From: Aquaspirillum sp. LM1
GTDB lineage: Bacteria; Pseudomonadota; Gammaproteobacteria; Burkholderiales; Aquaspirillaceae
DNA: 64,000 bases
Direction: 5' to 3'
Assembly (NCBI RefSeq): GCF_002002905.1
Contig: NZ_CP019509.1
Coordinates: 1,488,001-1,552,000, forward strand
Each line of letters starts with the position of its first letter. The stretch's first letter is position 1. Under the pieces are notes generated by a model that saw only the letters and a program-made list of their open reading frames with translations, searched no databases and had not been told where the DNA came from. The translations under genes were made by a program, and so were the position numbers. Shown here one piece after another: positions 35,487 through 45,200 of the stretch.

Positions 35487-36479
35487 TAGTCAGTCATCAT
35501 GATATAAACGGATAATTGGTGCGGAGGCTCGACGTCAGCTTGCTCGCATGTACCCTTGCGTTTCAAGGTGATTTGGTGATTAAACCTCTTTCGGCATGAG
35601 TCTCACCTGACGTGTCATTCCCGCGCAGGCGGGAACCCAGACGGTGCCACATCGTACGCCGTGGGGGTTTCGCATTGTGGGGCGGTCGTGAGAGCTCGCA
35701 CCTGCTGCGCGCTGTGGATGCCCCTGGATTCCCGCCTTCGCGGGGATGACGGGGTGGGGCGCGGCGGGTGATTCGCTGTGGCAAAGCAAGGCAAGGTTTT
35801 GTTTTAAAACAATAACATAGATATGCCTGACGTCAGCTCGCTCGCATGTACACTTGCGTTTCAAGGTGATTTGGTGATTAAACCTCTTTCGGCATGGGCC
35901 TCACCTGACGTGTCGTTCCCGCGCAGGCGGGAACCCAGGCCGCACCACATCGTGCGCCGTGGGCGTTGAGCGTTGAGCGTGGCGTGGCGGTCGTGAGAGC
36001 ACGCACCTGCTGCACGCTGTGGATGCTCCTGGATTCCCGCCTTCGCGGGAATGACGGGGTGGAGTGCGGGGGGTGATTCGCTGTGGCAAAGCAAGGCAAG
36101 GTTTTTTTTTAAAACAATAACATAGATATGCCTGACGTCAGCTCGCTCGCATGTACACTTGCGTTTCAAGGTGATTTGGTGATTAAACCTCTTTCGGCAT
36201 GCGCCTCACCTCACGTGTCGTTCCCGCGCAGGCGGGAACCCAGACGGTGCCACATCGTGCGCCGTGAGGGTTTAGCCTTGTGGGGTGGTCGTGAGAACTC
36301 ACACCTGCTGTACGCTGTGGATACCCCTGGATTCCCGCCTTCGCGGGGATGACGGGGTGGGGCGCGACGGGTGATTCGCTGTGGCAAAGTAAGATTTTGT
36401 TTTAACAGAAATTCAAGAGATGCCTGACATAAGCTTGCTCGCATGTGCCTTTGTGTTTGAACGTGACTGACGACGAGTA
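35487..36479. repeat. NIME-like tandem array, three units of about 300 bp
   Basis: Bases 35487-36479 hold three tandem units of 298-305 bp. Each unit has GTTCCCGCGCAGGCGGGAAC or a close variant (at about 35620, 35915 and 36220) and an opposed ATTCCCGCCTTCGCGGGAAT-type palindrome about 110 bases later, spaced by a GC-rich core that varies between units. The outer ends (TAGTCAGTCATCATG at the left, GTGACTGACGACGAGTA at the right) mirror the single element at 205-481. Short frames in it are repeat artefacts. Confidence 0.8.
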
Positions 36480-36575
36480 CGCCCGCTTGCCGCCACGGCA
36501 CGCGGGCAGACGGTCGGTGTGTGGCGCGAGCTGGCGCTGATTGCCCATTTTTGCCTTATCTGTGGAGAAGCCCCG

Positions 36576-37259
36576 ATGAAAACCTCCCTGCCTGTTGCCG
36601 TGGTCCTGTCCGGTTGCGGTGTTTACGATGGTTCGGAAATCACCGAAGCCGTTGGCCTGCTGATTGCCCTGTCGCAAGCCGGGCTGAGCTACCGCTGTTA
36701 TGCCCCGGTGCGCGACCAATACCATGTGGTTGACCACTTCAAGGGCGCGCCCGCCGATGGCTCGCGCAATATTCTGGCGGAATCGGCCCGGATTGCCCGT
36801 GGTGCCATCCAGCCGCTGAGTGCATTCAAGGCCGCTGAACACAGCGCACTGGCCTTTCCGGGCGGCTTTGGCGCGGCGAAGAACCTCTGCACCTTTATCG
36901 AGCAGGGCGACAAGGCGCAGCTGTATGCCGACGTAAACTCGGCAGTAAGCGACGCACTCACCCGCAAACTGCCGCTGCTGGCACTGTGCGCCGCACCGCT
37001 GGTACTCGGCATTGCCGCCCGTGACGCTGGCCTGACTGGCGTGCGGCTCACCTTTGGCGACTGCGAAGGCCCAGCCATGAACGCCGCACTGACCGCCTGG
37101 GGGCAAACCCATGTGGTCACCCCGCTGCAGGAAGCCTGCGTGGACAGCGTTCACCGCATGATCAGCGCACCGGCGTATATGTACGGCGATGCCAGCCCGG
37201 CCGAGGTGTTTGCCAGCATCCAGGCCGCCGTGAAAGCGCTGGTGGACATGCTGGACTGA
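36576..37259 (+). CDS. elbB: ElbB family glyoxalase-like protein (DJ-1/PfpI superfamily)
   Basis: A 227-aa protein of the DJ-1/PfpI fold, annotated as isoprenoid biosynthesis protein ElbB, with glyoxalase III-like activity reported for E. coli. It has VLSGCGVYDGSEITEA (typical start), the LAFPGGFGAAKNLC glycine-rich turn and the nucleophile elbow with Cys in LLALCAAPLVL, then a catalytic Glu (DGSEITE). ATG 36576 is chosen because it precedes the SGCGVYDG motif; upstream codons lie in the repeat array. Confidence 0.93.
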   Translation: MKTSLPVAVVLSGCGVYDGSEITEAVGLLIALSQAGLSYRCYAPVRDQYHVVDHFKGAPADGSRNILAESARIARGAIQPLSAFKAAEHSALAFPGGFGAAKNLCTFIEQGDKAQLYADVNSAVSDALTRKLPLLALCAAPLVLGIAARDAGLTGVRLTFGDCEGPAMNAALTAWGQTHVVTPLQEACVDSVHRMISAPAYMYGDASPAEVFASIQAAVKALVDMLD

Positions 37260-37365
37260 ATCGTTGGCGCTTGTCCGCCTGGCTGGCACGGCCCGGTAGT
37301 CATCCTGACGCCGGGCCGTTATCCTTGTCGGTTCCGCCTTCTGTGCATTTTCCGGACCCATACCA

Positions 37366-38382
37366 ATGATCATCGTCATGCAACACGCGGCCAGCGCCGC
37401 CGAGCTGGCGGCTGTGGTGGACAAAATCCGCCACGCCGGCCTGACTGAACATGTCTCCTGTGGCACCGAGCGCACCATTGTTGGCGCGGTGGGCGACGAG
37501 CGCCGGCTGACGCCGGACTTGTTTGAACGCATGCCTGGCGTGGAACGCGCCATCCATGTGGTCAAGCCTTACCGCATTGTGTCGCGGGAAAGCCACCCGG
37601 ACAACACCGTGGTCAAGGTGCGCGGGATTCCGATTGGCGGCGAAACCATTCAGGTGATTGCCGGGCCATGTTCAGTGGAAACCCAGGCACAAATGCACGC
37701 ATCAGCGGCGGCGGTCAGCGCCGCAGGCTGCCGGCTGATGCGCGGCGGCGCGTTCAAGCCGCGCACCAGCCCGTATGCCTTTCAGGGCCTGGGGGTGACC
37801 GGGCTGGCGTATTTGCAGGCCGCTGCACGCCCCCTGCAACTGCCGATTGTCACCGAGCTGATGGACGTGCGCATGCTCGACACCTTTCTGGAGTACGACG
37901 TGGACGTGATCCAGATTGGCGCGCGCAATATGCAAAACTTTGACCTGCTCAAGGAAGTGGGCCGGGTCAACAAGCCGGTGATTCTCAAGCGTGGCCTATC
38001 GGCCACCCTCAGCGAGTGGCTGATGGCAGCAGAATATATTGCAGCTGGCGGCAACCACAATATCATTTTTTGCGAACGCGGCATCCGCACCTTTGAAACC
38101 GCTTACCGCAATGTGCTGGACGTGACCGCCATTCCGGTGCTCAAGCGCGAAACCCATTTGCCCGTGCTGGTAGACCCCAGCCATGCTGGCGGCAAAGCCT
38201 GGCTGGTACCGGCACTGTCGCTGGCGGCCATTGCTGCCGGGGCTGATGGCTTGCTGGTGGAAACCCATCCCACCCCCAGCGAAGCCTGGTGCGACGCCGA
38301 CCAGGCACTGACGCCCGAGGAACTGCTGGCGCTGATGGCCTCAGTGCGGGCGGTGGCCGAGGCGATTGGCCGCCGTGTGTAA
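37366..38382 (+). CDS. aroF: 3-deoxy-7-phosphoheptulonate synthase (DAHP synthase, type I-beta)
   Basis: First enzyme of the shikimate pathway, joining phosphoenolpyruvate and erythrose 4-phosphate. The 338-aa protein has an N-terminal ferredoxin-like regulatory domain (residues 1-70, MIIVMQHAASAAELA) and a TIM barrel with IAGPCSVET, MRGGAFKPRTSPY, QIGARNMQN, KRGLSATL and LVDPSHAGGKAW (metal-binding His). This layout is that of type I-beta enzymes (TM0343-like). The symbol is tentative because several isozymes share names. Confidence 0.94.
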   Translation: MIIVMQHAASAAELAAVVDKIRHAGLTEHVSCGTERTIVGAVGDERRLTPDLFERMPGVERAIHVVKPYRIVSRESHPDNTVVKVRGIPIGGETIQVIAGPCSVETQAQMHASAAAVSAAGCRLMRGGAFKPRTSPYAFQGLGVTGLAYLQAAARPLQLPIVTELMDVRMLDTFLEYDVDVIQIGARNMQNFDLLKEVGRVNKPVILKRGLSATLSEWLMAAEYIAAGGNHNIIFCERGIRTFETAYRNVLDVTAIPVLKRETHLPVLVDPSHAGGKAWLVPALSLAAIAAGADGLLVETHPTPSEAWCDADQALTPEELLALMASVRAVAEAIGRRV

Positions 38383-38944
38383 ACCGGGAACAGGGACGGC
38401 CCGCCCACCCTGCCGATGGCACCACGCCGGCCTGGGCAGCCTGCTGGGGCTGCTGCTTGGCCTCAGCCAGCCAGCCCAGGCCGCCCGCTACCTTGACCCG
38501 TCCCTGCGCTTTACCCTGGAGCTGCCGCCCGGCTGGCAGGTGCGTAGGCATCCACCCGGCGCGCCAGCAGAAAACGCCGTGCGCCTGCGCCCGCCAAAAC
38601 GCACCGACCGCGACCGGGGCCTGGTGCGCATTGATGTCTGGTCACGCCCGGCGCTGTCTGGCGCGGGCTTGCAACGCTACCTGGCGGGCATTGGCCGCGA
38701 AGGCGACGCCATGCGCGTGCGGCGCAAGCCCACCGGGCCGGGTTTACCATACTGGGTAGAGTACCGGATAGGCGCTTACGCCAGCGATGGGCAATGGCAA
38801 GTGGAGCGCCGGCTGGAAGGCGTGTACCTCAGCCAGCGCCAGCTGTGGACCCTCCGCTGCGTGGCGGCGGAAAGCGAGTTTCGCCGTTACCGGCGCATGC
38901 TGGAAAGCGCCTGCCTGAGCTTTGCGCCACCGGGCGGGCGCTGA
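38375..38944 (+). CDS. Hypothetical exported protein, 189 aa
   Basis: A frame starting at GTG 38375 (alternatively TTG 38366) overlaps the end of aroF and runs to 38944. After a short basic N-terminus, a hydrophobic segment (GLGSLLGLLLGL) and SQPAQA-ARY form a signal peptide, so the product is probably periplasmic. The mature part includes FTLELPPGWQVRRHPP and ASDGQWQVERRLEG, an all-beta pattern seen in small periplasmic PsbP/DcrB-like proteins, though I cannot confirm a family. Confidence 0.65.
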   Translation: MCKPGTGTARPPCRWHHAGLGSLLGLLLGLSQPAQAARYLDPSLRFTLELPPGWQVRRHPPGAPAENAVRLRPPKRTDRDRGLVRIDVWSRPALSGAGLQRYLAGIGREGDAMRVRRKPTGPGLPYWVEYRIGAYASDGQWQVERRLEGVYLSQRQLWTLRCVAAESEFRRYRRMLESACLSFAPPGGR

Positions 38945-39088
38945 CGCCAGGCACCTCAACCGGTTTTTTCGGCTTGTTCTGCCACAATCCCCCCGCCCTC
39001 CCTTCACACCCGGTACTCGGCAGCGTTTCCTGCCATGTAACGCTGGCTTGCGTTGCATTTCTTGGCTGATTTTAAAAAGGAAGCGCCC

Positions 39089-39718
39089 ATGTCGCTCGAC
39101 CCCTCGTTTATTGGCTCAGTGCTGAATGCCCTGCCGCTGGACCAGATGATCAGCACGCCCCTGCAGGCCATGATCAGCGCCCAGATCCAGGCGTCCAAAG
39201 CCTATGCCGACTTCTTGCTGTCGGTGTGCATCAAGAATGGCAAGGCGGAAACCATCCAGTTTGACTACGAAGAAACCCTGGTGGACAGCGAAGGCAACGC
39301 CAAGGGCGTGGTGCGCAAAACCATGCGCATTCCGCTGATGGCCACCGTGGTACACCCGGTGATTACCGTGGAAGAAGGCACCATCGACTTTGAAGTGACC
39401 ATCTCGCAAAGCGAGATGACGCAAACCAACACCAGCGGCGAAGGCAGCGTCGAAGCCAAGCTGGGCTGGGGGCCATTCAGTGTGGCGGTGCATGGCAAGC
39501 TATCGCACAAGGCGGAACAAACCCGCAAGACCGACACCAGCGCCAAGTATTCCATTCACACCAAAGTGGCGCGCCAGCCGGCCCCGGAAGCGGTGCTGAA
39601 GGTGATTGATTTTCTCACCGAAGCCGCCACCAGGCCGGCGCTGCTGCCAGAAAACCAGGGCACGCTCACCCCGCTGCCCAGCCAGCCCACGCCAGGCCCC
39701 AGCGCCGCGCCAGCCTAA
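39089..39718 (+). CDS. DUF2589-like protein (first of a pair)
   Basis: A 209-aa soluble protein. The N-terminal part IGSVLNALPLDQMISTPLQAMISAQIQASKA is the opening helix I associate with DUF2589; this is from memory. It continues with beta-rich blocks (IPLMATVVHPVITVEEGTIDFEVTI and SVEAKLGWGPFSVAVHGKLSH). A Pro/Ser-rich tail closes it. ATG 39089 follows AAGGAA. It is followed at 60 bases by a related gene, so the two probably act together. Function unknown. Confidence 0.7.
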   Translation: MSLDPSFIGSVLNALPLDQMISTPLQAMISAQIQASKAYADFLLSVCIKNGKAETIQFDYEETLVDSEGNAKGVVRKTMRIPLMATVVHPVITVEEGTIDFEVTISQSEMTQTNTSGEGSVEAKLGWGPFSVAVHGKLSHKAEQTRKTDTSAKYSIHTKVARQPAPEAVLKVIDFLTEAATRPALLPENQGTLTPLPSQPTPGPSAAPA

Positions 39719-39778
39719 CCGCTGACCCGCCATCCCGCATTTCCCGGACACCCCGCTTCCCTGTAGCAAGGACAGCCC

Positions 39779-40486
39779 ATGTGGAATTTTCTGAAAAGAC
39801 GACCGCCGGTTGCGGTCGCTGCTGACACCCCTGCGCCCATTCCCGAGCCCGTGGCCAGCGCCTCACCGCCGGCAGATGAGCCGCCGCCCACCCACCCGGA
39901 CAGCAGCGGCGACGGCACCCCGCCGCCCAACCCACCACCCGAGCTGAACGACAACGCCGATGCACCGCTGTCGTTTAATGGCATATCGCTCAGCGACATC
40001 ACCCGTGGCCTGCAACACGCTGCAGCAGCGGCCAATGTGGTGGTGGCACATCAGTACACCCAGCTGCTTGACCAGTTTTTTGACCAGCAGCCCGATGGCG
40101 TGCTGACGCCCAAACTGATGATGCTGGAAACCGCCAATGGCGGGCAGCTGCAGGTGCCGCTGGTGGCGCTGGTCACCCCGCGCGGCATGGCCATGGAAAA
40201 AATGCGCATCGAACTGGCGGTGCGCTCCGACCAGGTGCATCCAATCGACGAAAGCCACCCGTTTGACGGCAGCAGCCACCGGCGCGGGCGATTTGCCATT
40301 TCCATGGCACCACGCCGCGCCGAAGGCGAAGGCGACGAACGCGAGCGTTCGCTGATGGACATCACCATTGACTTTGTGGCGCTGGAGCCACCAGAAGGCC
40401 TGATGCGGCTGATTGACGAATACACCAACAGCATTGTGCCATTGCGGCCCGATACGGCCAGCCCGGCCACCGCGCCTGCCGCCTAG
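39779..40486 (+). CDS. DUF2589-like protein (second of a pair), stop codon inside a MITE
   Basis: A 235-aa relative of the preceding protein, with a Pro-rich N-terminal region (residues 10-60) followed by DITRGLQHAAAAANVVVAHQYTQLLDQFF and the beta-rich core (LQVPLVALVTPRGMAMEKMRIELAV). Its TAG stop at 40484-40486 uses the TA of the adjacent 115-bp element, so the element inserted into the stop codon and restored it, or truncated a slightly longer gene. The role of the pair is unknown. Confidence 0.7.
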   Translation: MWNFLKRRPPVAVAADTPAPIPEPVASASPPADEPPPTHPDSSGDGTPPPNPPPELNDNADAPLSFNGISLSDITRGLQHAAAAANVVVAHQYTQLLDQFFDQQPDGVLTPKLMMLETANGGQLQVPLVALVTPRGMAMEKMRIELAVRSDQVHPIDESHPFDGSSHRRGRFAISMAPRRAEGEGDERERSLMDITIDFVALEPPEGLMRLIDEYTNSIVPLRPDTASPATAPAA

Positions 40487-40598
40487 GGATACGCTGAAAA
40501 AATCGTCATTCCCGCGAAGGCGGGAATCCAGGGCTTTGATTTTGCTGGTTTTTGCTTTTTGCAAATACGGTTTTTCTGAATAAATCAGCGCGTCCCTA
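40484..40598 (+). repeat. 115-bp MITE, intact copy 4
   Basis: Begins TAGGGATACGCTGA, ends TCAGCGCGTCCCTA, contains the same central palindrome and is exactly 115 bp long. Its left TA forms the stop codon of the upstream gene and its right TA is the left boundary of the tandem repeat array, as at 205-206. Confidence 0.9.
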
Positions 40599-41912
40599 GT
40601 AGCCAGTCATCATGATATAAACCGACCATTGGCACAGATACCCAAGGTCAGCGCGCTTGCCTGCACGCGGGTATTTCAACGGGACGGCGACTCGACCGCT
40701 TTCGGCATCAATCTCAGCCGACTTGTCGTTCCCGCGCAGGCGGGAACCCAGACCGCGCCACCGCGTGCGCTGTGGGAAGCTTTAGCATGGCGGGGCGGTG
40801 GTGAGCGCTCACCCTGCTGCACGCTGTAGATGCCCCTGGATTCCCGCCTGCGCGGGAATGACGCGGTGGGGCGCGGCGGGTGGTTCGCTGTGGCTAGGTA
40901 AAGCTTTGTTTCAAAAGAAATTAAACCATAGCACCCATCGGGGGCCAGTCCTCTTCTGGCATCAATCTCAGCCGACTTGTCGTTCCCGCGCAGGCGGGAA
41001 CCCAGACCGCGCCACCGCGTGCGCTGTGGGAAGCTTTAGCATGGCGGGGCGGTGGTGAGCGCTCACCCCGCTGCACGCTGTGGATGCCCCTGGATTCCCG
41101 CCTGCGCGGGAATGACGGGGTAGGGTGCGGCGGGTGGTTCGCTGTGGTTAAGTAAAGCTTTGTTTCAAAAGAAATTAAATCGAATCCCCTACCGGAGGCT
41201 AGCCCTCTTCTGGTATGAGTTTCACCCACTTGTCGTTCCCGCGCAGGCGGGAACCCAGACGGTGCCACAGCGTGCGCCGTGGGAAGCTTTAGCATGGCGG
41301 AGCGGTGGTGAGCGCACGCACCCGCTGCGCGTTGTGGACACCTTTGGATTCCCGCCTGCGCGGGAATGACGGGGTGGAGTGCGATGGGTGGTTCGCTGTG
41401 GCTAGATAAAGCTTTGTTTCAAAATAAATTAAACCGGAACACCCATCGGCGGCCAGTCCTCTTCTGGCATAAATTTCACCCACTTGTCGTTCCCGCGCAG
41501 GCGGGAACCCAGACGGTGCCACCGCGTGCCCCGTGGGAGGCTTTAGCATGGCGGGACGGTCGTGAGCGCTCACCCCGCTACACGCTGTAGATACCTCTGG
41601 ATTCCCGCCTGCGCGGGAATGACACGATGGGACGCGGCGGGTGGTTCGCTGTGGTTAAGTAAAGCTTTGTTTCAAAATAAATTAAATCGAAGCCCCTACC
41701 GGAGGCTAGCCCTCTTCTGGCATGCGTTTCACCCACTTGTCGTTCCCGCGCAGGCGGGAACCCAGACGGTGCCACCGCGTGCGCTGTGGGAGGCTTTAGC
41801 ATGGCGGGGCGGGGGTGAGCGCACGCACCCGCTACACGCTGTGGACGCCCCTGGATTCCCGCCTGCGTGGGAATGACGCGATGGGGTTCTGCGGGTGGTT
41901 CGCGGTGGCAAG
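40599..41912. repeat. NIME-like tandem array, five units of about 253 bp
   Basis: Five head-to-tail units start with the palindrome GTTCCCGCGCAGGCGGGAAC near 40727, 40981, 41234, 41488 and 41741 (period 253-254 bp), each followed about 110 bases later by the opposed ATTCCCGCCTGCGCGGGAAT. Between them is a core with GCTTTAGCATGGCGGGGCGG. Units are joined by AT-rich linkers with GTTTCAAAA. The left edge (TAGTAGCCAGTCATCATG) matches the ends of the other NIME-like elements. The right end is missing, the last unit stopping near 41912. Confidence 0.85.
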
Positions 41913-42200
41913 GTCAGGCACATCATCCAGCCACACGGCAACATCAGCCCGCGCCACCCAAAACACACCAGCCCACCGCCGGGCTGCGCCCACCGTGACA
42001 ACGCGGCAATCCCCTCCCCCCACTTGTGTCCGCCTGCTGGAAATCTCCTTGACGCGATGCGCAGACGGTTCGGCCAAGCATTGCGCCGCAGCCGCTCAAC
42101 TACGCCAGCAAGGTGTGATGCGTGGCGCTTAGCCATTCTGGTGCAGACTTATGGCATAATTTTCATCATCTGCCCCGCTGCCCTCCAGACCGGATCCCTG
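41913..42200. other. Leader of the LRR-TIR gene, with a possible gene remnant
   Basis: About 290 bases with no intact gene. Bases 41919-41955 match bases 46258-46294, inside the cation-efflux gene, at about 86 percent, so this may be the decayed tail of a duplicate of that gene. An AT-rich stretch with CATAAT at 42155-42160 could be a -10 element for the large downstream gene. No good -35 is seen. Confidence 0.45.
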
Positions 42201-45200
42201 ATGTTCTCTCTGAACCACTACGTCGAGTGCGAGGCCGAACGGCTGGTCGCCGAAGCCATCGCCAACCACGCCACCGAGCTGGTTTTTGACTGTCTGCGCC
42301 TTGAAATACTACCGGCCAGCCTGAGCCAACTGCCTCAGCTCAAGAAGCTGTCATTGAAAGGGTGTCGGCAGCTGACCGACATCGGGCATATTGCCGCGCT
42401 GACTGAGCTGGAAACGCTTGAGTTGGCGGACTGCGAGTCGCTGAGTGACTTACAGCCAATTGGCGCGCTGAAAAAGCTTAGACGGTTGAATGTCAGTGGT
42501 TGCGATCAATTGGTCGATCTGACGCTGATTGCTCAGTGCTCTGGCCTCCAGCAACTTGACTTGAGCAGGTGTTGGCGCATTAGGGATCTGACACCGCTCT
42601 CCCAACTCTCTTGCCTCCAGCAACTTGACTTGAGCAAGTGCCGGCAAGTCAGCGACCTGACACCCCTCGCCCAAATCTCCGCCCTCCAGCAGCTGAAATT
42701 GAGTGAGTGTCTGCAAGTCAGTGACCTGACGCCGCTCATCCAGCTCTTCGACCTCGAACAACTGGACTTGAGCTGGTGCCAGCAAGTCAGCGACCTGACG
42801 CCCCTTGTCCAGCTCATCCACCTCCAGCAACTTGACTTGAGCGACGGCTGGCAAGCCAGCGACCTGATGCCGCTCACTCAGCTCTCCGGCCTCCAGCAAC
42901 TTGACTTGGGTGGGTGTCAGCAAGTCACTGACTTGGAGCCCCTCGCCCAGCTCATCAAACTTCAGCAGCTTGATTTGAGTGGGTGTGACCAAGCTACCGA
43001 TTTCACGCCACTCACTCAACTTAACGAGCTTCAGCAACTTGACTTATCTTGGTGTCAGCAAATCAGTGACCTGGCCCTTCTCGCTCAGCTCCCCAGCCTT
43101 CAGCAACTGGACTTGAACGGATGTCGCCAACTTACCAACTTAGAGCCCCTTGCTCAGCTTATCAGTCTCCAGCAACTTGGCTTGAACGAATGCCTGCTAA
43201 TTAGTGATATGACCCCTCTCGCTCAGCTCTCCAGCCTTCAGCAACTTGACTTGAGCGAATGCTTGCTAATTAGTGATCTGACCTCTCTCGCTCAGCTCTC
43301 CAGCCTTCAGCAACTTGACTTGAGCGAATGCCTGCTAATTAGTGATCTGACCCCTCTTGCTCAGCTCTCCAGCCTCCGGAAGCTGGACTTAAGCAACTGC
43401 TGGCAAATCAGCGACCTGACGTCCCTTGCCCAGCTCTCTGCTCTCCAGCAACTGAACTTGGGCTGGTGCCAGCAAGTCGGCGACCTGACGCCCCTCGCCC
43501 AACTCTCCGGCCTTCAGCAACTTGACTTGAGCATGTGCGAGCAAGTCAGCGACCTAACGCCCCTTGCTCAGATCCCCGGTCTCCAGCAACTTGATTTGGG
43601 CAGGTGCAAGCAAGTCAGTGACCTGACGCCCCTCGCCCAGCTCTCCGCCCTCCAGCAACTGGACTTGCGCCATTCAGGCGTCTCTCCCGATAGCCAAGCA
43701 ACATTACGATCTTTTCCCAAGCTACAAAGCTTAGCGTGTAGTTTTCCCTTTTCTTGCCTTCCCGCCACGAGCCTCATCCATCAGTTGCCTTATTTGCAAG
43801 AGCTGCAAGCGGACACCCTGCACGATGCCCCCCAGGAGCTTGCCTACGTTGGGGGCCGGGATGCCTACTCCGGCGCCGCCTGCCTCGACCGCATCCTGGC
43901 CTGGCAAAAAGACATCCTGGCCAGCGGCGAGGCTAGCAATCGCGAGGTGAAAATTTTTGTCCTCGGCAATGGCCGCGTCGGCAAAACCCAAATCTGCCGG
44001 CAGTTGCAAGGTCTGCCATTTGACGATGGCGTGGCCAGCACGCATGGCATCCACCTTGGGCGCTTTCCGCTGTTGTGTGATGAGAACGGGGACACCACGC
44101 TGTTTGGCAATCTGTGGGATTTTGGCGGGCAGGATGTTTACCTGGGCACGCACAGCCTGTTTCTGGATGAGCGGGCGGTGTATGTGATTGTCTGGACGCC
44201 CGAGCATGAAAACACCAAGGCGTTTGAAGAAAATAGCGTGCCGATGCAAAACCGGCCGCTGGTGTACTGGCTGGAATACGTGCGCTCGCTGGCCGGGGCC
44301 GAGGCGCCGGTGATCGTGGTGCAATCGCAATGCGACCGAGTCAGCGACGAGCAGGAAGCGCCAATGCCGGGCCAACATGGTTTTGCCCGCCTGCAACGCA
44401 CGGCGTGCAGCGCCAAACAACGCGATGGCATGGAGCGCTTTGTGCCGGCGCTCAAGGCCGCCGCCCGCATGCTGCAAGAACGCTATGGCGCCGTCCGGCT
44501 GCCGCAAAGCTGGGTGAGCATCGCCGACCAGCTGCGCGCGCAACGCGATGCCGGGCACAAAACCCTCAGCTGGCCGGGCTATGTGGCGCTCTGCCAGGCG
44601 GCCCATTCGCAGGCCATCCCAGAGGTGTCGATTGACTACCTGCACCGCGCCGGGCAGGTGTTTTGGCGTGCGGGCCTGTTTGACCAACAGGTGGTGCTGG
44701 ATCAGGCCTGGGCTTTAAGTGGCATTTATGCGGTGCTGGATCGCGCCCACACCTTGCCAATCATCCGAAGCCGGGATGGTGAGTTCACTCAAGAACTCTT
44801 GTCTGCTTTGGTTTGGGGCGAGTATTCCGCGCAAGAGCAATCGCTGTTTCTGTCCATGATGCAGCAGTGCGGCGTCTGCTTTGCAATCAGCAAAGGCGTG
44901 TATATTGCCCCCGGCTTGTTGCCTGGCTACGCGGCCGCCTCGGCAAAAGTGGCACAAATCTGGCAAGAACGGGCGGCTGAAGCGCGCGCCTATCTGGAAT
45001 ACGCCTTTCTGCACGAAGGCGTGCTGCGCGCCGCGCTGTGCGCCATCGGCCAGCAAGCAGGTCGGCTGGCCGCGTATTGGGATGCCGGCGTGGCCTATTA
45101 CGATGATGCCGCCAAGGGGCCGGTGCGCATTGCCGTGGAATCGCACACCCCAGATGCTGGCTGCGCCAAGGGGCGCATTGTGGTGGAGGCTGGGGGCAGC

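Noticed and set aside
40599-41912. CRISPR array
   Set aside because: Repeats are regular but the unit is about 253 bp with two opposed palindromes and no short unique spacers; no cas genes are nearby.
42450-43037. Minus-strand 195-codon frame inside the LRR gene
   Set aside because: It mirrors the 69-bp repeat DNA and only reflects its periodicity.
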